A stretch of 13,946 nt of DNA, taken from NCBI GenBank assembly GCA_003153055.1, contig PMBV01000326.1, positions 1-13,946 on the forward strand. The letters run 5' to 3'. How positions within the stretch are numbered: position 1 is the stretch's first letter; each line of letters starts with the position of its first letter. Positions 8,748 to 13,946 of this stretch are shown here, piece after piece. Position numbers and translations under genes: made by a program. The notes under the pieces are model-generated. The model was given only the letters and a program-made list of their open reading frames with translations, was not told the DNA's origin and searched no databases. This DNA is from Myxococcales bacterium (lineage in GTDB: Bacteria; Myxococcota; Myxococcia; Myxococcales; Myxococcaceae).

Positions 8748-8783
8748 GAGTGGGGCGGACCGTCCCCACGGCCCACCCCACTC
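8748..8783. terminator. Stem-loop after the PqqD/HlyD-like gene, candidate terminator
   Basis: GAGTGGGG (8748-8755) pairs exactly with CCCCACTC (8776-8783). Inside the loop, CCGT (8760-8763) can pair with ACGG (8768-8771) around CCCC. CTTCCCTT follows, a pyrimidine tract with few Ts. It lies 29 bases after the stop at 8719, between convergent genes. Confidence 0.4.
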
Positions 8784-8814
8784 TTCCCTTCCTCACTCAC
8801 CAACTGTTCCGTGG

Positions 8815-8843
8815 TTGCTCGAGGTCCCCTGCTGATCGAGCAA
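8815..8843. terminator. Perfect 8-base inverted repeat between convergent genes, candidate bidirectional terminator
   Basis: TTGCTCGA (8815-8822) and TCGAGCAA (8836-8843) are exact reverse complements around 13 bases. On the minus strand it lies about 30 bases beyond the end of the GGDEF gene; an 8-base run of C (8845-8852) adjoins it. There is no U-tract on either strand, so termination is inferred from position and symmetry only. Confidence 0.35.
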
Positions 8844-8873
8844 TCCCCCCCCGACAGTGGTGTTCCCCTACGA

Positions 8874-9467
8874 CTAAGCCGCGCTGGCGCGGTGGCCAGC
8901 CTCCAGGTGAGCGCGACGCTGGTGCAGCGCCCGCTTGTCCGAATACATTTCTTCGTCGGCCCTGGAGAGCAGGCTCACCTCATCGTCACCAGGGCGGAAG
9001 GTGGCCGAGCCGAGAGAGAGCCCGAGGTGGAGCCCGTGCTCCGAGAGGTCTCCCAGGCGGGCGCGGATGCGCTGCACCACGACGCGGCACTGGGCGGCGT
9101 CGGTGTCGGGGAGCAGCACCGCGAATTCGTCACCGCCCATGCGGCAGCAGAGATCCTCGGCGCGGGTCAGGGTCTCGAGGAACTGGCCGACGCCGACGAG
9201 GGCCGAGTCACCGGCGAGGTGGCCCTTGGTGTCGTTGAGGTGCTTGAAGCCGTTGACGTCGAGGCAGATGACCGAGACCGGCGCGTGGCGGCGCTGGTGC
9301 CGGCAGAGCTCCTCGGCCAGGCGCTCGGAGAAACAGCGCCGGTTCCGCAGGCCAGTGAGTGGGTCACGGTAGGCGAGTGCGAGGAGGCGCTCGTTTTCCT
9401 TCCGGAGGCTTTCGAGCTCCCCCTTCAGAATGTCGAGCTGCTCGGAAGTAAACCCCATGATTCCCAT
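8874..9467 (-). CDS. Diguanylate cyclase with GGDEF domain and product-inhibition site
   Basis: 197 residues. Makes cyclic di-GMP from two GTP. A short coiled-coil-like N-terminus (about 7-32, SEQLDILKGELESLRKENER) runs directly into the GGDEF domain. Seen: DPLTGLRNRR (35-44), metal-binding D70 in CLDVNGFK, the active-site GGDEF intact at 111-115, and an RxxD inhibitory site (RAED, 102-105) exactly five residues before it. The domain ends with ADEEMYSDKR. There is no sensor, receiver or membrane segment, so the input probably comes through the coiled coil or from expression level. The ATG at 9465-9467 is supported by GAGG five bases upstream on the coding strand; another ATG lies three codons in. 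The upstream region carries two TGACG palindromes. Confidence 0.93.
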   Translation of the reverse strand: MGIMGFTSEQLDILKGELESLRKENERLLALAYRDPLTGLRNRRCFSERLAEELCRHQRRHAPVSVICLDVNGFKHLNDTKGHLAGDSALVGVGQFLETLTRAEDLCCRMGGDEFAVLLPDTDAAQCRVVVQRIRARLGDLSEHGLHLGLSLGSATFRPGDDEVSLLSRADEEMYSDKRALHQRRAHLEAGHRASAA

Positions 9468-9517
9468 GATGGCCTCGTGGGGAAGCCATTGAGCAACTGC
9501 CTTGCCAACGCCCGAGT

Positions 9518-9562
9518 TGACGCGTCATGCGGATCATCGCGGGGTTGTGTGACGGCGCGTCA
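9518..9562. promoter_or_regulatory. Two TGACG/CGTCA palindromes upstream of the GGDEF gene
   Basis: TGACGCGTCA (9518-9527, no spacer) and TGACGGCGCGTCA (9550-9562, three-base spacer GCG), starting 32 bases apart, about three helical turns. Single copies of the half-site recur at 9613-9617 (CGTCA) and 9724-9728 (TGACG). They sit 51-95 bases before the GGDEF start and may be binding sites for a dimeric regulator. The rest of the 303-base stretch 9468-9770 holds a short AGGCCC-TC-GGGCCT palindrome (9573-9586), a TTGACA at 9568-9573 without a convincing -10 partner, and no open gene. Confidence 0.4.
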
Positions 9563-9572
9563 GGGTGTTGAC

Positions 9573-9586
9573 AGGCCCTCGGGCCT
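9573..9586. repeat. Short GC-rich palindrome in the GGDEF/tRNA intergenic region
   Basis: AGGCC (9573-9577), loop CTCG, GGCCT (9582-9586). A TTTTT run lies 16 bases later at 9602-9606, too far for a standard terminator. It overlaps the TTGACA hexamer at 9568-9573. Role unknown. Confidence 0.3.
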
Positions 9587-9770
9587 TCCAGGTGGGGTGT
9601 CTTTTTCTCCGGCGTCAAGACCTACCCACATGGACGGAGATCAAGAGAGAAGCCTGCGTTCTCGATCGCTTACGGCCCCTCCATCGGGACATGGGGATGT
9701 GGGTGTGAGCGAGCGATCTCACTTGACGTAGGTAGGGGCGTACGGCAGAAGTCCGCCCGCCTTTCGTTAC

Positions 9771-9843
9771 GCCCAGGTAGCTCAGTTGGTAGAGCAGGGG
9801 ACTGAAAATCCCCGTGTCGCTGGTTCGATTCCGGCCCTGGGCA
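9771..9843 (+). tRNA. tRNA-Phe (GAA)
   Basis: The full 73-base cloverleaf can be drawn. The acceptor arm pairs GCCCAGG (9771-9777) with CCTGGGC (9836-9842), with A as the discriminator base. The D arm has GCTC/GAGC around AGTTGGTA. The anticodon stem GGGGA/TCCCC (9797-9801, 9809-9813) encloses the loop CTGAAAA, with GAA at 9804-9806. The T arm is GCTGG-TTCGATT-CCGGC. The 3' CCA is not encoded (CTG follows), so it must be added enzymatically. TTGACG at 9723-9728 could be a -35 box, but I see no good -10. An accessory-looking operon begins 93 bases downstream, and tRNA genes are common integration sites, although no repeat of the tRNA 3' end was found in the window. Confidence 0.97.
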
Positions 9844-9850
9844 CTGCAAG

Positions 9851-9903
9851 TTCCTGAGTTTCTTCGGTTCGAGACGTCTCATTCGTCTCACTGGCCTCAG
9901 GAA
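9851..9903. repeat. Nested inverted repeat directly behind tRNA-Phe
   Basis: Outer arms TTCCTGAG (9851-9858) and CTCAGGAA (9896-9903) are exact reverse complements. Nested inside are GAGACG (9871-9876) and CGTCTC (9884-9889) around a 7-base loop. The whole 53-base structure starts eight bases after the tRNA and ends 33 bases before the ATG of the next gene. It could be a tRNA terminator/processing structure, a structured leader of the operon, or an operator/element end. No U-run follows the outer stem. Confidence 0.5.
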
Positions 9904-9936
9904 TGCGGCTTGTGGCCGTAACCCACTGGAGTTGCT

Positions 9937-10752
9937 ATGATCTCCATCGCTCCAATGAACCTACCGGCCGTGAAGTTCGAACGCCCACCAATTATCGAAG
10001 TCGCGTTCGGCGTGACGTTCAGGGCGATCCCCAACTTCACGTCGGCTCGTGTCGGCGAGTATTGGAAGACGGTTCAATCAGACTACCCCAAAACGGTGGA
10101 CCAACCGCCACTCGCTCAGGTCACCGAGGCCTTCGACGAGGTCCCCGCCATTGAGCTCAGCTTCGGCCCACTCCCACCGATGCGTCGTGCTCACTTCATC
10201 GCGGCTGACGAGCTGAGCCTGATTCAAGTTCAGGCCGACCGATTCCATTTCAATCGACGACGGACTCCGCCGCAGCAGTACGTTCACTTCTCGCAGACGA
10301 AACCGATGTTCGAGACCGAATTCGGCCGGTTTCAGGAGTTCATCAAGACCTCGTGTGGTGCTGAGCTCACACCAAGGCAGTTCGAGCTTACGTACGTCAA
10401 CGTGATTCCGGCCGAAGGGCCCCTTTTGGGGCTCAATGGTCTCGGCGAGGTTTTCCGAAATCTCTCCTGGAGCACGGCAGACAAGACTGTCCTAGGGACG
10501 ATGGAGAACGTGCAGTGGCAGGCGTCTTTCAGGATGCCGAATCAGCAGGGTCGACTTCACGTTCATCTCGCGAACGGCGTTCTGAACACGAAAGACGGCA
10601 CCGAAAAGCTCGGTCTCCAGTTGCAAATCACCGTTCGGGGTTATTCAAAGGCCATGTCCGAGTGGTTCGACTTGGCCCACGGATGGATCGTGAACGCCTT
10701 CGCAGACTTAACAACCGACACGATGCACAAGTACTGGGGGCGGGTGAACTGA
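9937..10752 (+). CDS. TIGR04255-like family protein (unknown function), first gene of accessory cassette
   Basis: 271 residues, soluble, no signal or membrane helix. The N-terminal pattern FERPPIIEVAFGVTF (14-28) and the C-terminal pattern with AHGWIVNAFADLTTDTMHKYWGR fit the sporadically distributed TIGR04255 family, whose members open with a PPI-x-EV motif followed by a beta strand and end with a helix before a W-G residue pair. The central part alternates beta strands and helices (IQVQADRFHFNRR, QFELTYVNVIP, HVHLANGVLN). No catalytic motif is evident and the family's function is unknown to me. The ATG at 9937 has GGAG at 9928-9931. Its stop TGA overlaps the ATG of the next gene (TGATG), so the two are translationally coupled. 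Base composition is visibly less GC-rich than in the neighbours, consistent with acquisition. Confidence 0.7.
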   Translation: MISIAPMNLPAVKFERPPIIEVAFGVTFRAIPNFTSARVGEYWKTVQSDYPKTVDQPPLAQVTEAFDEVPAIELSFGPLPPMRRAHFIAADELSLIQVQADRFHFNRRRTPPQQYVHFSQTKPMFETEFGRFQEFIKTSCGAELTPRQFELTYVNVIPAEGPLLGLNGLGEVFRNLSWSTADKTVLGTMENVQWQASFRMPNQQGRLHVHLANGVLNTKDGTEKLGLQLQITVRGYSKAMSEWFDLAHGWIVNAFADLTTDTMHKYWGRVN

Positions 10753-11174
10753 TGCAGATTCAGCATTTCACAATGGATCGAGCGGAGAAGCCCTACTTCA
10801 AGCAAGCAGAGCAGGAGAAGCCTGGTGCGGCGGCATTGCAGTCTGGGGTTGCCTTCCGGGTGATTCAGCAGAATCCGAAAGCGGAGGAGCTGCTCGGGTT
10901 GATTCGGGCCGGCGACGTCACTCCTGCCATCGATGAGCTGTACGACGTCTTCCGGTCTTCGTTTCGCGCACGGCGGCTTGACTACCTCGAGTCGTTGGTT
11001 CGGGGCCTCGTGGAGTCGGTCGACCTCTCTCCAGAGTTCGCCATCGCGGTGCTCACTGCGACGCTACCAGTACGCAAGACCCTGAGCGGTCGCTCGAAGT
11101 TTTACCAGGCGGTTTCCGAATATCTGCGGGCTCGCGGCCGTGTCCCGAGCGAAGTCCTGCATGGGCTCGAATGA
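10752..11174 (+). CDS. Hypothetical protein, mostly helical, middle gene of accessory cassette
   Basis: 140 residues that I do not recognise. After a polar start (MQIQHFTMDRAEKPYFKQAEQ) it appears almost wholly alpha-helical, with a repeated pattern of amphipathic segments: KAEELLGLIRAGD, AIDELYDVFRSS, LDYLESLVRGLVESVD, EFAIAVLTATLPVRK and FYQAVSEYLRARGR. No signal, membrane segment or nucleic-acid-binding motif is obvious. The ATG overlaps the previous stop, which decides the start; the same frame is open upstream to 10515, but that stretch lies inside the preceding gene. The stop is nine bases before the third gene. Coupling suggests its product forms a complex with, or controls, one of the flanking proteins. 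Confidence 0.65.
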   Translation: MQIQHFTMDRAEKPYFKQAEQEKPGAAALQSGVAFRVIQQNPKAEELLGLIRAGDVTPAIDELYDVFRSSFRARRLDYLESLVRGLVESVDLSPEFAIAVLTATLPVRKTLSGRSKFYQAVSEYLRARGRVPSEVLHGLE

Positions 11175-11183
11175 ACCGAGACC

Positions 11184-11822
11184 ATGAAATCGTTCGCCGA
11201 CGTCAACGGGGGTTTTGTTGCTATTTCATTTGAACGAACGGGCCCAAACCAAAACCACGCCGGTTTGTGTTTTCGACAGGGGGCAGAGCCAGCGGTCCTC
11301 GTCGAGCTCCAATGGCACCACCAACTTGTGGTAGGTCCGCTTCGAGAGCCAATCAGACTGGCTGTGTTGGGCATCGACCCGCTTCGTCTCCCGGCGGTGG
11401 TTGGGTACGTTCGTTCCGTCGGTCAAAACCCGACCGACAGAATTCCCTACGGTGTTGCACTGCCAGACGACTGTTTCGACGCAACAACCGGAGCTTGGCT
11501 CCTCGGGCCAACGGGCCGAGGCCTCACGTGCGCAACCTTCGTAGTCGCCGTTCTCAGGGCGGTGGGCCTCGACTTGCTGGACCTCGAGACCTGGCAACCA
11601 CGCGCAGACGACGAGGCATGGCGACAAAGCATCATCGCCGCACTGCGCAGGAACCCTGCCAATCGGCAGCAGGCCGATCACATCGAACGAGAAGGAACCT
11701 GCTGTCGCTTTCGACCCGAGGAGGTGGCTGGAGCAGGGCTCGTACCTGTTTCGGGGTGGCCCGTCGCTTTCGCCGAGGCCCTGCGCCGTGCGGCGACGGT
11801 AGTCGCAACAGCACCACCATGA
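11184..11822 (+). CDS. Predicted circularly permuted papain-like (NlpC/P60-type) cysteine peptidase, third gene of cassette
   Basis: 212 residues, no signal peptide. The best clue is GLTCATFVVAVLRAVGL (113-129): a cysteine (C116) at the N-terminus of a hydrophobic helix, as in NlpC/P60 and papain-like thiol enzymes. A histidine in a beta strand comes before it (NHAGLCF, H25; also H45 and H46 in LVELQWHHQLV). Histidine before cysteine is the order in circularly permuted members such as YiiX/YaeF-type proteins. A hydrolase or acyltransferase acting in the cytoplasm is therefore inferred, not shown. A second cysteine pair, TCC (172-174), lies near the C-terminus. The ATG at 11184 has only a weak GAG upstream and probably relies on translation through the preceding gene nine bases away. 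Confidence 0.6.
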   Translation: MKSFADVNGGFVAISFERTGPNQNHAGLCFRQGAEPAVLVELQWHHQLVVGPLREPIRLAVLGIDPLRLPAVVGYVRSVGQNPTDRIPYGVALPDDCFDATTGAWLLGPTGRGLTCATFVVAVLRAVGLDLLDLETWQPRADDEAWRQSIIAALRRNPANRQQADHIEREGTCCRFRPEEVAGAGLVPVSGWPVAFAEALRRAATVVATAPP

Positions 11823-11836
11823 CGGAGATGTCACGA

Positions 11837-11884
11837 CCAGGAGCGCCCGGCCGGCTCGCCTCCTGGGAACCGCTCGTAGACGAG
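11837..11884. terminator. Two adjacent stem-loops behind the three-gene cassette
   Basis: CCAGGA-GCG (11837-11845) pairs with CGC-c-TCCTGG (11857-11866) with one bulged C. A second hairpin, CTCG-TAGA-CGAG, follows at 11873-11884. They begin 15 bases after the stop at 11822. No T-tract follows, so termination is a positional guess. Confidence 0.3.
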
Positions 11885-11940
11885 AACCGCGGTCCCAATC
11901 GCTCCACCCGAAACCATGGCGCCCACGGGTCCTCGATGGC

Positions 11941-12375
11941 ATGGTGTCCTCCGTGCCGAGTTCCGGGAGAGCCAGCCGCGCGCGAAGTCTGACGCTCAGC
12001 CTGGCGGCGCTTTGCCTCGTGGCTCAGCTCTCGGGCCTCGCGCACATGGCTTTCGTGCCCCACGTGACGTGCGCCGAGCACGGTGAGCTGGTCGAAGCGA
12101 GCACACCGACGAGCCCGTGGGGGCGCCTGGTCAGCTCAGCCGCGGCCCCCGAGGTCTGGGCCGACGAGTCGACGCCGGAGGCCACTCCGGGGCATTCACA
12201 CGATCACTGCATCGTCACCTCGATGCGGCGAATGACGACCTTCCCGCTCGGCCTGAGCTCTCTGGTCCTCGCCGCGCCCATCGCGCAGCCCGCCCTCGGG
12301 AACAGTGAGCCGCGACTCCAGGCGACGCTCCCGCTCTTGGCCGTCGCCCCCAAGAGCTCGCCTCCGCGCGGCTAG
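11941..12375 (+). CDS. Small exported His/Cys-rich protein, putative metal binding
   Basis: 144 residues. Arg residues at 10-15 precede a hydrophobic segment (16-33, ending near SGLAHMAF) that reads as a signal peptide or N-terminal anchor. Possible metal ligands follow: H41, C44 and H47 in HVTCAEHGE, and the cluster GHSHDHC (84-90, with H85, H87, H89 and C90). A second hydrophobic stretch lies at 101-119, and the protein ends with a short Pro/Ser tail. It stands immediately before the ABC importer genes (93 bases), where a metal chaperone, sensor or accessory factor would fit; the ligand pattern suggests zinc or copper but does not prove it. No Zur box was recognised upstream. The start at 11941 has a poor ribosome site. 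I do not know a named family for it. Confidence 0.6.
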   Translation: MVSSVPSSGRASRARSLTLSLAALCLVAQLSGLAHMAFVPHVTCAEHGELVEASTPTSPWGRLVSSAAAPEVWADESTPEATPGHSHDHCIVTSMRRMTTFPLGLSSLVLAAPIAQPALGNSEPRLQATLPLLAVAPKSSPPRG

Positions 12376-12468
12376 CGTCCACCTCGCGCCATTTCCAACC
12401 TGCGCCCGGGTCTGTCCCGGCGTCGCGGCGTTTCCCAAGCACCTCTCCCGCCCCACCGCAGGACCCCC

Positions 12469-13296
12469 ATGTCTTCCATCGCCTCGCCCGGAGCGCCAAC
12501 CATGGCCTCGCCGGAGCACCTCATCGAGCTCGACGACGTCATCATCGGCTATCGCGCTGATCGCCCCTTCACACCCCCCGTTCGCTTCACCGTGCGCGAG
12601 AGCGACACCATCGCCATTCTGGGGCCCAACGGCGCGGGCAAGAGCACGCTCCTCAAGACCATTCTCGGCCTGGTGCCGCCCCTCGCTGGCCGGGTGCGCT
12701 ACCGGAACGACGCCACACCCAAGGTGGGCTACGTACCCCAGGGCCACCGGGTCGATCTCGCCTACCCCCTCGATGCGCTCCAGGTGGTGTTGATGGGCCG
12801 CGTTCCCCGGGTCGGCCTGGCCAGGGGCTACCGGGCTTCCGACCGCGCCGCGGCCCTCGAACAGCTCGAGGCGGTCGGCCTGGGCTCCATGGCGCACCAC
12901 CCCTTCCGCAGCCTCTCGGGCGGCCAGCGGCAGCGGGTGCTGGTCGCTCGAGCGCTGGTGGGTGAACCCGAAGTGCTGGTGCTCGACGAGCCGACCAGCG
13001 CGATGGACCCAGCCGCCGAGCACTCCCTGCTGTCTCTGGTGAGCGACCTCGTCACCGCGCGTCAGGTGGCGGTGCTGTTCGTCACCCATGAAATCTCCGC
13101 CGCCGCCGGCTTCTCCCGCACCGTGCTGCTCCTCGACGGAGCCAAGCGCTCCTTCGAGGCCGGGCCGACGGAGGCGCTGGTCACCTCGGAGCACATGAGC
13201 CGCCTCTACGGGCGCCCGGTGGAGGTGCGGCGGGAGCACGGCCGCGCGCTCGTCTGGCTGTCCGCCCACGAGACCCCGACCGAGGGCGCGCCATGA
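12469..13296 (+). CDS. Metal (zinc/manganese-type) ABC transporter ATP-binding protein
   Basis: 275 residues; the cytoplasmic ATPase of a divalent-metal importer. Seen: Walker A GPNGAGKST (52-60), Q-loop Q91 in GYVPQ, signature LSGGQRQR (149-156), Walker B with DEPTSAMD (173-180), and H-loop H207 in FVTHE. The order and the YVPQ followed by Asp and aromatic residues before the helical domain fit the ZnuC/MntB/SitB group; metal specificity cannot be read from the ATPase alone. The ATG at 12469 has AGGA five bases upstream; a second ATG at 12502 is possible. The C-terminus (EVRREHGRALVWLSAHE) extends past the usual end. The stop overlaps the permease start as ATGA, so the two are translationally coupled. 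Confidence 0.9.
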   Translation: MSSIASPGAPTMASPEHLIELDDVIIGYRADRPFTPPVRFTVRESDTIAILGPNGAGKSTLLKTILGLVPPLAGRVRYRNDATPKVGYVPQGHRVDLAYPLDALQVVLMGRVPRVGLARGYRASDRAAALEQLEAVGLGSMAHHPFRSLSGGQRQRVLVARALVGEPEVLVLDEPTSAMDPAAEHSLLSLVSDLVTARQVAVLFVTHEISAAAGFSRTVLLLDGAKRSFEAGPTEALVTSEHMSRLYGRPVEVRREHGRALVWLSAHETPTEGAP

Positions 13297-13946
13297 GCTT
13301 CTGGGAAGCGAGCTTCCTCTGGAAGGAGCCGATGTTCGCCTCGCTGGTAGGCGCGGGGCTCCTCGGCTACCTCGGCTTCTTCGTGGTGCTACGGCGGGTC
13401 GCCTTCATGAGCGCGGCCCTCTCGCAGGTCTCGGGGCTCGGCGTGGCCACGGCGTTCTGGGTCGGCAGCTTCTTCGGGGTCTCCCCCCATGAGGACTCGC
13501 CGCTCTGGTTCTCGCCAGTGGCCTACGCCCTCGCCTTCGCCCTGGTGGGAGCCGCGACGTTCACGTTGCCGTCGCGGTCTCGTCGGGTCGCCCCGGAGAG
13601 CGTGGTAGCCCTGGCCTACCTCATGGCCAGCGCGCTCGTCATCGTGGTGCTGAGCAGCCCACGCATCGCCCAGGAGGCCCACGAGATTGGCGACCTCTTG
13701 TTCGGCAACGCGGTGGTGGTGCGGCGCGAGCACCTGGTGCAGATGTGCGTCGCCGCCGTGCTGGTGCTGGGGCTCCACGGAGCCTTCTTCAAGGACTTCC
13801 TCTTCACCTCCTTCGACCCGGAGACCGCCAGCGCGCTGGGCGTGCCGGTGCGCGCCCTCGACCTCGCGCTCCATGCCAGCCTCGCCATCTCGGTGGCGGT
13901 GTGTACGAGGGCGTTGGGGGCCTTGCCGGTGTTCGCCTTCCTGGTG
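13293..13946 (+). CDS. Metal ABC transporter permease, ABC-3 (ZnuB/MntC) family (3' truncated by window edge)
   Basis: First 218 residues of a permease that runs off the right edge. Hydrophobic segments lie near 14-34, 37-62, 73-92, 100-121, 148-166 and 188-218. GLLGYLGFFVVLRRVAFMSAALSQVSGLG (22-50) is the standard first helix pair of ABC-3 permeases, with the R-R-x-x-F-M-x-x-A-L-S motif. ESVVALAYLMASALVIVVLS and EIGDLLFGNAVVV (131-143) are also typical of ZnuB. The start ATG at 13293 overlaps the stop of the ATPase gene. Together they would form the membrane core and motor of a Zn/Mn importer; the solute-binding protein is not in the window. Confidence 0.9.
   Translation, partial: MSFWEASFLWKEPMFASLVGAGLLGYLGFFVVLRRVAFMSAALSQVSGLGVATAFWVGSFFGVSPHEDSPLWFSPVAYALAFALVGAATFTLPSRSRRVAPESVVALAYLMASALVIVVLSSPRIAQEAHEIGDLLFGNAVVVRREHLVQMCVAAVLVLGLHGAFFKDFLFTSFDPETASALGVPVRALDLALHASLAISVAVCTRALGALPVFAFLV

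Noticed and set aside
9568..9608. TTGACA plus AGGCCC palindrome and T-run as a promoter or terminator
   Set aside because: No -10 at a 16-18 base spacing, and the T-run is 16 bases from the stem; neither call can be supported.
9670..9891. 73-residue minus-strand open frame with a PGPESNQRHGDFQSPALPTELPG-like segment
   Set aside because: The segment is the reverse-strand translation of the tRNA-Phe gene, a well-known source of false proteins.
10515..10751. Upstream extension of the middle cassette gene
   Set aside because: It lies wholly inside the TIGR04255-like gene in another frame and is Arg/Ser/His-rich without structure; the ATG overlapping the stop at 10752 is the better start.
9820..13946. 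Search for a direct repeat of the tRNA-Phe 3' end as an attachment site
   Set aside because: No copy of the T-arm/acceptor sequence was seen downstream within the window, and no integrase gene is present, so an integrated element is not demonstrated.

Overview
This is a high-GC window (68% in two 60-base lines I counted by hand in core genes) with dense genes, strong G/C third-position bias and some GTG/TTG starts. The organism is most likely a myxobacterium or related deltaproteobacterium (Myxococcota). That assignment is an inference from base composition, gene style and the degenerate PilT-like and PqqD/HlyD-like proteins; no ribosomal marker is present.

Layout. (1) 3-3212, plus strand: the 3' two-thirds of ettA, which runs off the left edge, then queE for the queuosine/7-deazaguanine pathway, then a tightly coupled gene for a degenerate PilT/GspE-type ATPase with a novel N-terminal region. 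A separate hypothetical gene with a possible STAS-like fold follows at 3286-3795. (2) 3803-4681, minus strand: a TauD/TfdA-type Fe(II)/2-oxoglutarate dioxygenase. It is divergent from a small DUF6463-type membrane protein (4800-5216), and two perfect palindromes lie in the shared intergenic region. (3) 5194-6669, minus strand: an acyl-CoA synthetase (AMP-forming) whose 3' end overlaps the DUF6463 gene. (4) 6800-8719, plus strand: a large composite protein with two PqqD-like modules, a TPR-like segment, one membrane helix and a HlyD-like periplasmic adaptor region. It converges on a small GGDEF diguanylate cyclase (8874-9467, minus) with two hairpins between them.

(5) 9468-9936: non-coding DNA holding a cluster of TGACG/CGTCA motifs, a complete tRNA-Phe(GAA) gene (9771-9843) and a nested inverted repeat directly behind it. 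(6) 9937-11822: a compact three-gene operon of visibly lower GC. It encodes a TIGR04255-like protein, a small helical protein of unknown family, and a protein with the layout of a circularly permuted papain-like/NlpC-P60 cysteine peptidase. Its place behind a tRNA gene, its composition and its make-up mark it as an accessory cassette, and it is the best candidate here for an undescribed system. (7) 11941-13946: a small exported His/Cys-rich protein followed by the ATPase and permease (cut by the right edge) of an ABC-3-type zinc/manganese importer.

How they fit together: regions 1-4 look like ordinary housekeeping and lineage-specific genes arranged in short transcription units. Region 6 is the accessory insertion. 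Region 7 is a metal-uptake operon that opens with a putative metal-binding exported protein where a solute-binding protein often sits.
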